Below, in pieces: positions 29,681 to 38,342 of a stretch of 64,000 nucleotides of DNA. This DNA comes from Tritrichomonas musculus (taxonomy: Eukaryota; Parabasalia; Tritrichomonadida; Tritrichomonadidae), in contig JAPFFF010000019.1 of NCBI GenBank assembly GCA_039105265.1, positions 434,001 to 498,000 of the forward strand, given 5' to 3'. The number at the start of each line of letters is the position of its first letter. The first letter of the stretch is position 1. The position numbers and the translations under genes were made by a program. The notes under the pieces are model-generated. The model ran no database searches, had not been told where the DNA came from, and saw only the letters and a list, made by a program, of their open reading frames with translations.

Positions 29681-32600
29681 TTAATATTCAAAATATTTTT
29701 CTCTCTTTCCTTCTTTATATGGTGTTGATATTCTTCTTTTGAATTCATTTAAGGTTGATACAGTCATATTTTTATTCATTTGGAAACATGGTTGACCTTT
29801 TGTAAGATCAAATGTTTGTTGATTCCCTTCGTATAAATATTTATATAATTTCATTGGATCATTATCAAATTCATTCTTATAAGCATATTTAATAGATTGT
29901 TCAGTTAATCCTTTCCCACGAGTCATATAATCAATTTCACCTGTAGAATCTTGTAACTTATCAATATACATCTTTTTCATCAAAAAGTATGATTCAATTG
30001 ATTCTGGCATTTCTTTGTGACCATTTATTGTTGGAAAATCTGAATGGAATTGACCTAAATATTTACCTATGAGTTCTCGATTATATTTTTCTTTATAAGC
30101 TTTTTGTAATTTTGGTAAATCATTTATTTCAATATGCATTGAATCAGTATCCTGATAATAAATATGGCAACCAATATCAAATGCAAGACACATCACTTCA
30201 TTCATGATTCTTTTTGACATACTTAATACATGAATACCTAATAATGAAAAATTAAAATGTTTATCAATTGGTCTCAATATTCTAACAGCATGCATATTAT
30301 TTTGTAATTCAATATCTTCAACAATTTTGTTATAATTTTTGATCCAATAATTATCTAAAGTATCTTGATCATTAATGTATTTAAAATCTTTTTCAATAGG
30401 TCTTTCAATAGTTTTACCATAACAACTATTCATAATTAATTTATATAAATTTTGTAAAGGATTGTCTTGACTTTTATATTCTAATCTTTTCTCAAATATT
30501 TTTTGAATTTCTTTTTGGATATGATATTCTCTTTTTCCAGGCCAATAATAACCTCTAATTAATTCGAAATCTATTTTTTGAAATTCAATGAGATCTTCTA
30601 AATAAATATTATCGACAATCATTTTGAAAGGTTTATCGAATTTATCATCATTAAGGTTACCATCTTTTGTTTTCTTAACGATTAATGGAAATGGATAATG
30701 TTTATGAATTCCAGTAACTAAAATTTCTACTATATATGCACCTTGTTTTGATAAAAATTCATAATTTAATTCTGTTTTGGATATTACTACTGGTTTTCCT
30801 TGAACGGTATATAATCTATGAATTGCTGAAGGATATAAACTAACTGCGTCAAAATCTGCTAATTTTTCAGTGATATGCCACTTTTTGTTATAAGCAGTCA
30901 TACATCTACCACCATAAACAGCATATGAACAAAATTTCCTAACAATTCCACCTACTGAATATAAATCATGACCATAATAAACTTTATGATTAAATACATC
31001 ATTAGCTAAAGAAGAAATTGAAATATATTTGAATGGATCGATTTTGAAATCTTGAATGAAACCTTGTCTAAATTTAACAAAACTTTCTCTTAATATTCGA
31101 ACATCTTGATGACAATAAAATAATGCATATTTCCACATATCAAATTCATTATTACTTAAACGGCATCCCTTAATTTTGTTAATATTTGAACGAAATAATT
31201 GATAATCTTGTTCAGTCCATGTTTTATCTTCTTCTTTACCTGCTTCATTAATTTGACCTTTATTTGTTCTTAATCTTTCAAATGTATAATATTTGTATGG
31301 GAAAATTTCTTTTTCACAAGGAATATTAAACATTAATGGTAGATTAGATAGCTTGCAAGAGAAAATTGGATAACTATCTTTAAATGTTATCTTTTTGTTC
31401 TCAAATTTCAAAGTCATATTAAAACATTGATTTCCTTTAATAATTGATGATAATATTTTTATATTTTGATTATTGTTTTGTAAAATCATTCTAATATCAT
31501 AAGCCAAATTATGAAAATAACAAATTGAATCAGTAGGTAAATATTTCAATAGATTTATATTACATTTTTCACCTAAGAATTCTTTCTTAATTTTCCCATC
31601 TAATGAATGTAAACAACATAAGAATGGAATATGAATTTTTGAACTTGTATCAGATTCAAAATCACAAAACCAATAAGAAGTTTCTACTTGTTTGATTATT
31701 TTTGTTTTTGGTTCAATTAATTTACAACAATATTCATCTTTATATTCTAATGTAGTATTTGAAATATCTTGATCAATTTCATTATAAAATATTGAATGTA
31801 ATAAATGTTCTTGTGAATAATTAATTGGAATGAAATAATTTTTCTTAAATAATTCTCTAATCAAGTTTGAAGAAGTTATAAATGATCTACCTTTTGTCCA
31901 ATGATCTGTAATCCAATCTTTATTATATTTGTCTTCATCTAACTTTTCAATATTTTTGATATAATAATATGTAAATGGAGTCTTTTCTTCGATGAAATAA
32001 TGTTTTTGATATACATTGAATTTATGAGTTCGTTCTGGTTCAGCTTTTTGTATACCCATATATGTTTTTCTTTTACCTTTATCCATTGAACGTACAGATT
32101 GTTTTTGAGCAACAGAATTATCATCAATATAAGTTAAATTAAGATGAATATTAAATTCTTCACATAAATGATTAATACTACTTTGTGATAAATATCTATT
32201 TTGAATCCTTAATCTAATTTGATTTAATAATGATTCTGAATAATTTCCAGTTTGTTGTAAAGCATAAATGAAACAACAATCATTTAATTCTTCTTTTATT
32301 TTCTTTGTCTTTTCATTAATTAAACTATCAAATATTTGTAATCGAACGAGGTAATCAATTAATACTTTTGGACAACCAGGTTTTAATAAATATTTAAAGA
32401 ATCCTCCATCGACTGTATTTTTATGTTTTGGATGTTTTAATATACTAAATTTGATTTGAGAAAATAATGAAAATTCAGGTAATCTTTGACCTTCTAAATC
32501 ATATTCCCAACCTGGATTCTTTTCAATTTGATAAATGAAATTCTCTTCTGTTAAATTCTTTAATAATTCTTCATAAGTTTTTCCATTTAAAGGTACAGAA

Positions 32601-33349
32601 TGCCATTGACCTCCAACTGAATAAGATAATTTATATTTTTCTGTTGCAGCTAATTCACCTATTTCATTTTCAAATTTCTTTCTTAAGAATGGAAATAATT
32701 TCTTACGACCATAATCATTTAATTGTTCAAAATTAATTCTCCAATCAGTTGGTGAATCATTTAACATTTTTATATAACCATCAACAATTCTATCTTGATC
32801 ATTTTCATTATTAATTTTCATGAATTGAATAAATGAATCATCTTTTGAATGAGGTCTAATTGAATTCTGAATATTTAAGAAATAAGGATCAGTTGTTCTT
32901 TTTGGTTCATATTCATTTGATTTTGGCTCAGGAGGTGGAACTAATTTTCTCAAAGGTACATTTTGCTCACTAACGGGCATTAATTTTCTCAAAGGTACAT
33001 TTGGTGGTGCATTTGCAATTATTTCTTTCAATGATGATTTCTCTGGCTCAATTGGTGTCGATGGTGGGGGTTCAGTAAATTCTTTTTCTGGTTTTGGTTC
33101 TGGAGGTTGATTTAAATATTGAGGGAGATTTGAATGAGTTAAACCTTTAACGAACCAAAATATTGAATCCCCATTCAATTTTCCATCGTAACCATTTTCT
33201 TTCACTTTTTGTATAATATACTCATTTAATATTTCTTTACTCCGATCCCCATTCTTTTTAGAGAATTCTTTAAACGTTTCTTTACCATTCGTTAAGAGAT
33301 TATAAATCTCCATTAATCTGTTAGGATTCGCTCTAATAGTTGTTGTCAT
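29681..33349 (-). CDS. Protein-primed family B DNA polymerase
   Basis: This 1,222-residue protein has all the landmarks of a proofreading family B polymerase of the protein-primed type. The exonuclease motifs are DFES near residue 560, FHNLAYD near 608 and HQDVRIL near 742. The polymerase motifs are DAVSLYPSAI near 832, KLIMNSCYGK near 970 and YYQDTDS near 1,067. The insertions between the motifs fit TPR-type enzymes. A Pro-rich linker with NVPLRKL twice lies near residues 110-140. Such enzymes copy linear genomes from a terminal protein in Polintons, adenoviruses and phi29-like phages. The start ATG has the GGTTTTGACA-class motif 32 bp upstream. The gene looks whole. Confidence 0.92.
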   Translation of the reverse strand: MTTTIRANPNRLMEIYNLLTNGKETFKEFSKKNGDRSKEILNEYIIQKVKENGYDGKLNGDSIFWFVKGLTHSNLPQYLNQPPEPKPEKEFTEPPPSTPIEPEKSSLKEIIANAPPNVPLRKLMPVSEQNVPLRKLVPPPEPKSNEYEPKRTTDPYFLNIQNSIRPHSKDDSFIQFMKINNENDQDRIVDGYIKMLNDSPTDWRINFEQLNDYGRKKLFPFLRKKFENEIGELAATEKYKLSYSVGGQWHSVPLNGKTYEELLKNLTEENFIYQIEKNPGWEYDLEGQRLPEFSLFSQIKFSILKHPKHKNTVDGGFFKYLLKPGCPKVLIDYLVRLQIFDSLINEKTKKIKEELNDCCFIYALQQTGNYSESLLNQIRLRIQNRYLSQSSINHLCEEFNIHLNLTYIDDNSVAQKQSVRSMDKGKRKTYMGIQKAEPERTHKFNVYQKHYFIEEKTPFTYYYIKNIEKLDEDKYNKDWITDHWTKGRSFITSSNLIRELFKKNYFIPINYSQEHLLHSIFYNEIDQDISNTTLEYKDEYCCKLIEPKTKIIKQVETSYWFCDFESDTSSKIHIPFLCCLHSLDGKIKKEFLGEKCNINLLKYLPTDSICYFHNLAYDIRMILQNNNQNIKILSSIIKGNQCFNMTLKFENKKITFKDSYPIFSCKLSNLPLMFNIPCEKEIFPYKYYTFERLRTNKGQINEAGKEEDKTWTEQDYQLFRSNINKIKGCRLSNNEFDMWKYALFYCHQDVRILRESFVKFRQGFIQDFKIDPFKYISISSLANDVFNHKVYYGHDLYSVGGIVRKFCSYAVYGGRCMTAYNKKWHITEKLADFDAVSLYPSAIHRLYTVQGKPVVISKTELNYEFLSKQGAYIVEILVTGIHKHYPFPLIVKKTKDGNLNDDKFDKPFKMIVDNIYLEDLIEFQKIDFELIRGYYWPGKREYHIQKEIQKIFEKRLEYKSQDNPLQNLYKLIMNSCYGKTIERPIEKDFKYINDQDTLDNYWIKNYNKIVEDIELQNNMHAVRILRPIDKHFNFSLLGIHVLSMSKRIMNEVMCLAFDIGCHIYYQDTDSMHIEINDLPKLQKAYKEKYNRELIGKYLGQFHSDFPTINGHKEMPESIESYFLMKKMYIDKLQDSTGEIDYMTRGKGLTEQSIKYAYKNEFDNDPMKLYKYLYEGNQQTFDLTKGQPCFQMNKNMTVSTLNEFKRRISTPYKEGKREKYFEY

Positions 33350-33381
33350 GTTAACTTTCTTTTACAATAAAAATAATGGTC

Positions 33382-33392
33382 TGTCAAAACCG
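33382..33392 (-). promoter_or_regulatory. GGTTTTGACA-class promoter of DNA polymerase gene
   Basis: On the minus strand CGGTTTTGACAGACCATTAT lies 32 bp before the polymerase ATG, with a TTTTTATT tract after the initiator-like CCATT. Confidence 0.55.
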
Positions 33393-33411
33393 TTAATTAA
33401 AAAGAAAATGT

Positions 33412-33672
33412 TTATTGAGGTCGAGTTAATTGAAGAACGAAAACGTCTTTTATTAATTGTTCGATTTGAACACCACGTTCAGCAACTTTTCGATCAATTC
33501 TTTGGACAGAACTTTCTAAACGTTCCAATCTTGAAGTTAATTCATCAAGTTGAGAATTTATTTTTTGCATGAGAACTTTCGTTATATTCAAATCATTTCG
33601 AACATTCGATAGAAAATCTCTTGTTTGATCATCAATCTTTTTCTTCTCTTCGAAAAAGTCAGGTTCACTCAT
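33412..33672 (-). CDS. Coiled-coil protein (86 residues)
   Basis: Nearly the whole chain shows heptad spacing (KVLMQKINSQLDELTSRLER, then LESSVQRIDRKVAERGVQIE), so it should form a parallel or antiparallel coiled coil. The GGTTTTGACA-class motif lies 15 bp before ATG. It sits just upstream of the polymerase gene on the same strand. Function unknown; small coiled-coil proteins are abundant in this half of the element. Confidence 0.65.
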   Translation of the reverse strand: MSEPDFFEEKKKIDDQTRDFLSNVRNDLNITKVLMQKINSQLDELTSRLERLESSVQRIDRKVAERGVQIEQLIKDVFVLQLTRPQ

Positions 33673-33687
33673 TTAAAAATAATGAAG

Positions 33688-33698
33688 TGTCAAAACCG
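33688..33698 (-). promoter_or_regulatory. GGTTTTGACA-class promoter motif
   Basis: Minus-strand CGGTTTTGACACTTCATTAT precedes the 86-residue coiled-coil gene; 15 bp separate the motif from ATG. Confidence 0.55.
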
Positions 33699-33708
33699 TT
33701 TTTATATT

Positions 33709-34416
33709 TCATTCCTGATAATGACTAATATATTCATCTATTAACCTCTTTAATTTATCTAAACATGTTTTTGAAGCAGTAATGATAGAACTATAAATTG
33801 AAACATCATTTGTACCAAAATTCTTACGAATAATATCTTTTATATCTCTATTTGGTGTCATAGCTATTGGCATATTATCTTTGAAATACCATTGATTTTT
33901 TTCTTTTGGTTTGATATGTCTAAAATAATCTTTATGACGTTTGACTAAATGTAATTTAACTTTTTCTGGATTATCTTTTAATTCTTCTAACCAAATTAAG
34001 AATTTATAATCATATTCTCTATTTTTAGGTACTAATCTTGGTTTTTGTTCTTGTCTTTGTTTTTCAAAATACTCATCTAATAATTTTAGAACAAAGAATG
34101 AATAAGTAGGTGAAGCCCAAATTGCTATATGATTTACTAATAATTTATGAATATAAATTCCTTTCAAATTATTCGGTAAATTTGGTCGATTTTCTAATAA
34201 CTTTTGGTCGGGCGGAATTCCGACTGACTCAGAAATAAATTGAAATAACTCCTTTGTTTGTTTATTTTCATTCCAATGCTTAATTTTCTTTGTTGATTGA
34301 CAAGCACTAATTATACTATTTGCTTGAAACATATTATCTTTCTTTGAACGTATAATCCGCAAATGTTCATTATATTGTAACCATTCATAATTTTCATTTA
34401 TTGGCTCTACTATCAT
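33709..34416 (-). CDS. KilA-N domain DNA-binding protein
   Basis: The first 125 residues match the KilA-N pattern: YEWLQYNEHLRIIRSKKDNM, a helix with ISACQSTKKIKHW, then NNLKGIYIHKLLVNHIAIWA followed by FFVLKLLDEYFEKQ. KilA-N modules are DNA-binding domains common in large DNA viruses, phages and Polinton-like elements. The C-terminal 100 residues (YDYKFLIWLEELKDNPEKVK) form a further charged domain. I chose MIVEPINENYEW as the start because the longer frame runs through the upstream gene's end and a T-rich leader. A role in regulating replication or transcription is inferred. Confidence 0.75.
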   Translation of the reverse strand: MIVEPINENYEWLQYNEHLRIIRSKKDNMFQANSIISACQSTKKIKHWNENKQTKELFQFISESVGIPPDQKLLENRPNLPNNLKGIYIHKLLVNHIAIWASPTYSFFVLKLLDEYFEKQRQEQKPRLVPKNREYDYKFLIWLEELKDNPEKVKLHLVKRHKDYFRHIKPKEKNQWYFKDNMPIAMTPNRDIKDIIRKNFGTNDVSIYSSIITASKTCLDKLKRLIDEYISHYQE

Positions 34417-34465
34417 TTTTGTTTTTGTAAGAGGATAAAAAAAATAAAAAGATAAATTAAATTTA

Positions 34466-34843
34466 TTAATCTTCATCATCCATTAGAAATTTTTGAAAAG
34501 AACTTATTTCAGCTATTAAAGCTCTTTTTTGAACTTTGTATTGATCAAAACTATCTTGATATTCTTTCCATGCTGATTTCTCTTCTGTCTCAAGTTCAGT
34601 TTTTATTTTTTCATGATCTTCAATAATTGAATCAATTTGTATATCTTCGAAATCTCTTTTGAGTTTATATAAGTTGTGTAAATCTTCACCATTATACCGT
34701 TGACAAAAAGAAATATCTTTCTCTTTTACTTTTGCTTCAGCCAAACGATTCATAGCATCATAGAATTCACTCATTGATTTTTTGAGTTTATCTTTCTTGT
34801 CCTCTATTAAATTTTGAAATACTACTTGAGGAACTCTCTTCAT
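34466..34843 (-). CDS. Coiled-coil protein (125 residues)
   Basis: The start MKRVPQVVFQNLIEDKKDKL is chosen because the promoter motif lies inside the ten extra codons of the longer frame. Long charged helices follow (KSMSEFYDAMNRLAEAKVKE, then ETEEKSAWKEYQDSFDQYKV), ending FLMDDED. It shares a 38-bp divergent spacer with the plus-strand gene at 34882. Function unknown. Confidence 0.6.
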   Translation of the reverse strand: MKRVPQVVFQNLIEDKKDKLKKSMSEFYDAMNRLAEAKVKEKDISFCQRYNGEDLHNLYKLKRDFEDIQIDSIIEDHEKIKTELETEEKSAWKEYQDSFDQYKVQKRALIAEISSFQKFLMDDED

Positions 34844-34854
34844 AAAAAGTGAAG

Positions 34855-34865
34855 TGTCAAAACCG
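34855..34865 (-). promoter_or_regulatory. Divergent GGTTTTGACA-class promoter in a 38-bp spacer
   Basis: Minus-strand CGGTTTTGACACTTCACTTT runs straight into ATG, 11 bp after the motif. In the plus direction AACCGTTATTCATTTTTTTA leads to the ATG at 34882. Two genes therefore appear to share one 38-bp spacer. Confidence 0.5.
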
Positions 34866-34881
34866 TTATTCATTTTTTTAA

Positions 34882-35169
34882 ATGTTGCCTACTCATAGTT
34901 TGAATCTACTCAAAGAAAATTTGAATAGTTCAATTGATGAATTAATTAGACAAATACATAGTGTTGAAGAATTTGAAATAGAGATTCTGTCATTAAAGAA
35001 TGATCCTGATTATGAAAGTTTCCTAGAGGAATTAGAGAAAGAGAAACAAAAATATGAATCCAAAAAAGCTGAAGTAATTCAAAACACTCAAACCTTAATC
35101 AACTTCATCGAACAAAAAAAATCAACCACACCGAAAAAAATAAAATTATCAGTCATATTGAAAGAGTAA
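34882..35169 (+). CDS. Coiled-coil protein (95 residues)
   Basis: A short N-terminal segment leads into heptad-rich helices (SVEEFEIEILSLKNDPDYES, then FLEELEKEKQKYESKKAEVI) and a basic end (TTPKKIKLSVILKE). The initiator-like TTCATTTTTTTAA directly precedes ATG. It is divergent from the 125-residue coiled-coil gene. No family recognised. Confidence 0.6.
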   Translation: MLPTHSLNLLKENLNSSIDELIRQIHSVEEFEIEILSLKNDPDYESFLEELEKEKQKYESKKAEVIQNTQTLINFIEQKKSTTPKKIKLSVILKE

Positions 35170-35189
35170 AAATTATTTTTTTTATTTAT

Positions 35190-35561
35190 TTAACCTTTGT
35201 TAATGAATTTATTAAGTTCGATCAATTTTGGTTCTAATTCATTTTTGTCAGTCATGTGAACGAAAATATCCAAAACTTCACGCATTTTGAGAATGAGAGC
35301 TTTGCGATAATTTCGAACTTTCTTTTCGAATTTGAGATGATATTCAAGAGTTTCTTGAAGACATGAACTCATTGCTTGATAATCTTCCACTGTCCTATCC
35401 AAGCTGTGAATTTCCAGTTTTAAATGAGCATTATGGCGTTTTGCGTCATCTATGTAATCAGTTATGGACTCTTTTGGATCGTCTTCTTCCTCTTCTTTTT
35501 CCATTTCTTTCACAGTCTCATCAATATCTTCTTTTGAATAGTCACCGTACCAAGACTTCAT
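35190..35561 (-). CDS. Helical unknown protein (123 residues)
   Basis: The start MKSWYGDYSKEDIDETVKEM is preferred because a variant promoter motif occupies the first codons of the longer frame. The chain is acidic (EKEEEEDDPKES) then heptad-rich (NAHLKLEIHSLDRTVEDYQA) and helical to the end. The spacer upstream also carries the leader of the divergent surface-protein-like gene. Function unknown. Confidence 0.55.
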   Translation of the reverse strand: MKSWYGDYSKEDIDETVKEMEKEEEEDDPKESITDYIDDAKRHNAHLKLEIHSLDRTVEDYQAMSSCLQETLEYHLKFEKKVRNYRKALILKMREVLDIFVHMTDKNELEPKLIELNKFINKG

Positions 35562-35576
35562 TAATAAAAAATGGTC

Positions 35577-35587
35577 TGACATAACCG
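35577..35587 (-). promoter_or_regulatory. Variant GGTTATGTCA-type promoter motif
   Basis: Minus-strand CGGTTATGTCAGACCATTTT stands 15 bp before the chosen ATG. It differs from the class consensus in the central bases but keeps the CCATTTTT initiator. Confidence 0.4.
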
Positions 35588-35610
35588 TTTTAACCGCTTT
35601 CATTTTTATT
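35585..35610 (+). promoter_or_regulatory. AACCGCTTTCATTTTTATT-type promoter motif
   Basis: TAACCGCTTTCATTTTTATT lies 2 bp before the ATG at 35613. The same AACCGCTTTCATTTTTATT occurs before the minus-strand gene starting at 37223, so it is a shared second promoter type. Confidence 0.45.
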
Positions 35611-35612
35611 AA

Positions 35613-36927
35613 ATGTTCGTTATCTTTTTGATACTCATTAATCGCCCATCAATTGAAGGAATACCTGATGATGCTGAATGGATTTCTTGTTTTGATTGGG
35701 AAATTGTTAATGGAGAATGGAAATCAGTTATACCAAATGATGACTTATCATGTTGGACAAATTATGCAACAACAAACAATTTAACACTTAAACAATCATT
35801 TACTGCCAGGAAATTTTGGATCATTGGAAAAATTTCTACCCGTCATGATGAGGCCGAACTATTTTGGAATTCTCAAAAATATCTCATCAATGAATATTCC
35901 AACGTTGAACAAGATTGGATAATTGTTTTTGAATCAAATGAATTTCCCCTAATGCTAACAAATATTATTATTAATGTTCAACAACATAGAAGCACCCAAT
36001 TTCGAGGTATTGCATATTTAAGAAATAAATCATTTCCATCAATTGAAGGAATACCTGATAATGCTGAATATATTCCATGTAATGACTGGGAAATTGTAAG
36101 TGGAAATTGGTTAGATAAAGATGATGATCCATCAAATGTGAACAATCCATATCATAGATGTTTTGTTTCTGGTTCTTCAGAAGGAGTCAAAAAGATAACA
36201 TTTTATGGTTCTAAATTTTGGATAATTGTTATGAATTCAAATTCTTTTTACCAAGGTGATCTTTTATGGAATTCAGAACATTATCTCTTTCCTGAAAAAA
36301 TGTTACCAAATAATAAACCTTTTTTGATTGCTTATGAATCACCAACATTCTCACCAATTGATACAACATTATTAATTACTATTCAACGTAATGAAATCGG
36401 ATTACGTGGGTTATTCTATCTCAAAGATCCTCCAATTCAAACACCATCACGTTCACCATTTAGCCCATCATTTTCACCATCACGTTCACCATCTCTTTCA
36501 CCAACATTCCGCCCATCAATTTCACCATCACGTTCACCAACATCGCCCATCTCTTTCACCAACATTCCGCCCATCATTTTCACCATCACGTTCACCATCT
36601 TTATCTCCATCATTTAGTCCATCTTTTCTCCAACATTTAGTCCATCTTTATCTCCATCATTTTCACCATCTTTTCTCACCATCACGTTCGCCATCTTTTC
36701 AATTCACTATATCAGATCAATTCTCTGAATCCTATCTTTTCAATTTCTCATATCAATTCTCTCCATCAGATATTGAACAAAAAAATGTATCAAAAATAAT
36801 AGGTTTATCTGTATCTATTCCATTACTAATTCTCATGATTCTTGCTCTTGGAATTATCTTTTACAAAAATCAAACCAAATTTCAAACTGAAAATTTTCAT
36901 TCAGACTCTGACTCAGTTGGACTTTAA
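35613..36927 (+). pseudogene. Surface-protein-like gene with Ser/Pro stalk, broken
   Basis: A short hydrophobic N-terminus (MFVIFLILINRPS) resembles a signal segment. Two related units of about 130 residues follow, each beginning PSIEGIPD(D/N)AE and containing DWEIV, FWII and (L/F)WNS motifs, so an internal duplication is clear. Next come many SPSRSPS/SPTFRPS repeats, a membrane span (LLILMILALGIIFY) and a short acidic tail. The architecture of globular heads, Ser/Pro stalk, one span and short tail is that of trichomonad surface proteins. I infer a captured host-type adhesin or an envelope-like protein. It looks broken, with one or two breaks. Confidence 0.55.
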
Positions 36928-36962
36928 AAAATTAAATAAACAAATTTAATCTTTTTTATTTA

Positions 36963-37223
36963 TTAAGGAGTAGTTAAAATTTTCTCTCTTGAATTGTAGA
37001 TTTGAATCTTATTAAAGAAATCATGTTCAATCATTGTTGTGAAAACAAATGGTGTGTTATGAACTTCTTTCTTAAATCGATCAAGATTGTTATTTTCAAG
37101 ATCATTGATCATAACATTTAATTTGAACATGAAAAATAACTTTAAATGTCGGAAATCAGACACGATATCATTTTTGAACAATTTTCTAAATTCTAATTCA
37201 AGGTCTTGTTCAGTAACAGTCAT
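36963..37223 (-). CDS. Small unknown protein (86 residues)
   Basis: A helical charged protein begins MTVTEQDLELEFRKLFKNDI, continues FRHLKLFFMFKLNVMINDLE and ends SREKILTTP. Its ATG is preceded by the AACCGCTTTCATTTTTATT-type promoter, the mirror of the one before 35613. Function unknown. Confidence 0.55.
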   Translation of the reverse strand: MTVTEQDLELEFRKLFKNDIVSDFRHLKLFFMFKLNVMINDLENNNLDRFKKEVHNTPFVFTTMIEHDFFNKIQIYNSREKILTTP

Positions 37224-37224
37224 A

Positions 37225-37252
37225 AATAAAAATGAAAGCGGTTAAAAAACGG
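37225..37252 (-). promoter_or_regulatory. AACCGCTTTCATTTTTATT-type promoter motif
   Basis: Minus-strand AACCGCTTTCATTTTTATTT leads directly to the ATG at 37223 and matches the motif before 35613. Confidence 0.45.
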
Positions 37253-37258
37253 TTATGT

Positions 37259-37522
37259 TTATTTATTCTTTAACGTTTCTTCCAATTTTCGGAAATTCTC
37301 TCTGTTGGAAGTTGCTAAAATCCCAACTGTTATTAGTAAAGAATGTAATTGTTCTTGTCTCTCTGGACGAGAATCATTTTTTAAATCAATTTCTTGATCA
37401 AAGAATTCTTCAGTCATTTTGATCATTTGATCACAAGTTTTTTCAATTTCACCTCTAGTGAATTTTAATAAATTTATTAATTCTTTTTGTTTTTCACTAG
37501 GTAAACTTTGTTGGCCCTGCAT
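37259..37522 (-). CDS. Small helical protein (87 residues)
   Basis: The protein begins MQGQQSLPSEKQKELINLLK, continues with FTRGEIEKTCDQMIKMTEEF and ends in a Lys-rich helix (RKLEETLKNK). Its leader, AAAAAGTTCATTTTTTTAAATG, resembles that of the gene at 43736. Function unknown. Confidence 0.55.
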   Translation of the reverse strand: MQGQQSLPSEKQKELINLLKFTRGEIEKTCDQMIKMTEEFFDQEIDLKNDSRPERQEQLHSLLITVGILATSNRENFRKLEETLKNK

Positions 37523-37559
37523 TTAAAAAAATGAACTTTTTGAATGAGAATCAAAAAAA

Positions 37560-37735
37560 TTATTTTATATAAAATTTTTTAGCTGGACATTTATGAAAAA
37601 TTTTTTTATTAAACTTTTTGTGAGTGAAAATTTTTGATTGACGTCGCGTCGACGCTGCTTTTTGTGAGTGAAAATTTTTAGTGAGGTGGGATTGAGGTGG
37701 GTTGACGTCACGTTGAGGTGTGGATCGAGGTGGGA
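37560..37735. other. GC-rich, palindrome-containing spacer
   Basis: Amid very AT-rich DNA lies a G/C-rich tract with the direct repeat TTTTTGTGAGTGAAAATTTT twice. GACGTCGCGTCGACGC and GACGTCACGT are dense in palindromes. Several GAGGTGGGATTGA-type repeats extend into the last codons of the minus-strand gene at 37708. There is no coding frame outside that gene end. An origin, recombination site or regulatory knot is possible; I cannot tell which. Confidence 0.4.
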
Positions 37736-38292
37736 TTGATGTGGATAATTTTTTCTTTTTTCAATTTATAACAAATTTTATTTTTTCCAAGAATCGTTCT
37801 CTGTTTTGATTTAAAATATTTTTTAACATTATTCAATTTTCCAAATCCATTTTTTGAATGATGAGTATGAAAATATGAATTATAGAGGAAAGTAATTTCA
37901 TCAGATTTGTATTCATAATTTTTATCAAGGGTTTGAATGAAATCCTTGAAATGATTTCTTGGGTCAATTTTATCATGGTAACTTTTTCCAAATTCATCTT
38001 GTGGGTTTGGAGGTCTTGGATTTCCGTGACGGTTTGGATTTGCTGGATGTTCTTCTAATTGTTTTTCTACTATTTGATTGATTCCTGCATAAAATTCTTC
38101 TTCGTTTGGAGACGTTGATGTATTTATTGGTTGAGGTTCATTAAAATCACGGTCTATTTCCCATTCATCAATTTCATTATTGACAACAAAGTTTTGAAAA
38201 CTATTATTTAAATTTTGCATGTTTGGTGATAATTGATATTGAGGTGAACCCCCAGTTGAATAGTGTAGAGGTAATTCGTTATCACTTGACAT
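37708..38292 (-). CDS. Unknown protein (194 residues) divergent from helicase
   Basis: The N-terminal 60 residues are polar and acidic (MSSDNELPLHYSTGGSPQYQ), then comes a Pro/Asn-rich linker (HPANPNRHGNPRPPNPQDEF). A basic aromatic C-terminal domain follows (HFKDFIQTLDKNYEYKSDEI, then KNICYKLKKEKIIH). The last residues are written by the GC-rich repeats of the adjoining spacer. It shares a 50-bp divergent spacer with the superfamily 3 helicase gene, so a replication link is possible. Confidence 0.55.
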   Translation of the reverse strand: MSSDNELPLHYSTGGSPQYQLSPNMQNLNNSFQNFVVNNEIDEWEIDRDFNEPQPINTSTSPNEEEFYAGINQIVEKQLEEHPANPNRHGNPRPPNPQDEFGKSYHDKIDPRNHFKDFIQTLDKNYEYKSDEITFLYNSYFHTHHSKNGFGKLNNVKKYFKSKQRTILGKNKICYKLKKEKIIHINPTSIHTST

Positions 38293-38310
38293 TAATTAAA
38301 AAATGAAAAA

Positions 38311-38321
38311 CGGTTTTGACA
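38311..38321 (+). promoter_or_regulatory. GGTTTTGACA-class promoter of helicase gene
   Basis: CGGTTTTGACAGTCACTTTT lies 21 bp before the helicase ATG. In the opposite direction the same spacer reads TTTCATTTTTTAATTAATG into the divergent gene. Confidence 0.55.
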
Positions 38322-38342
38322 GTCACTTTTATTTTTGTATCG

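Noticed and set aside
29466-29681. 71-residue minus-strand frame
   Set aside because: It reads through a promoter motif and lies opposite the 58-residue membrane protein gene, which fits the promoter direction and composition better.
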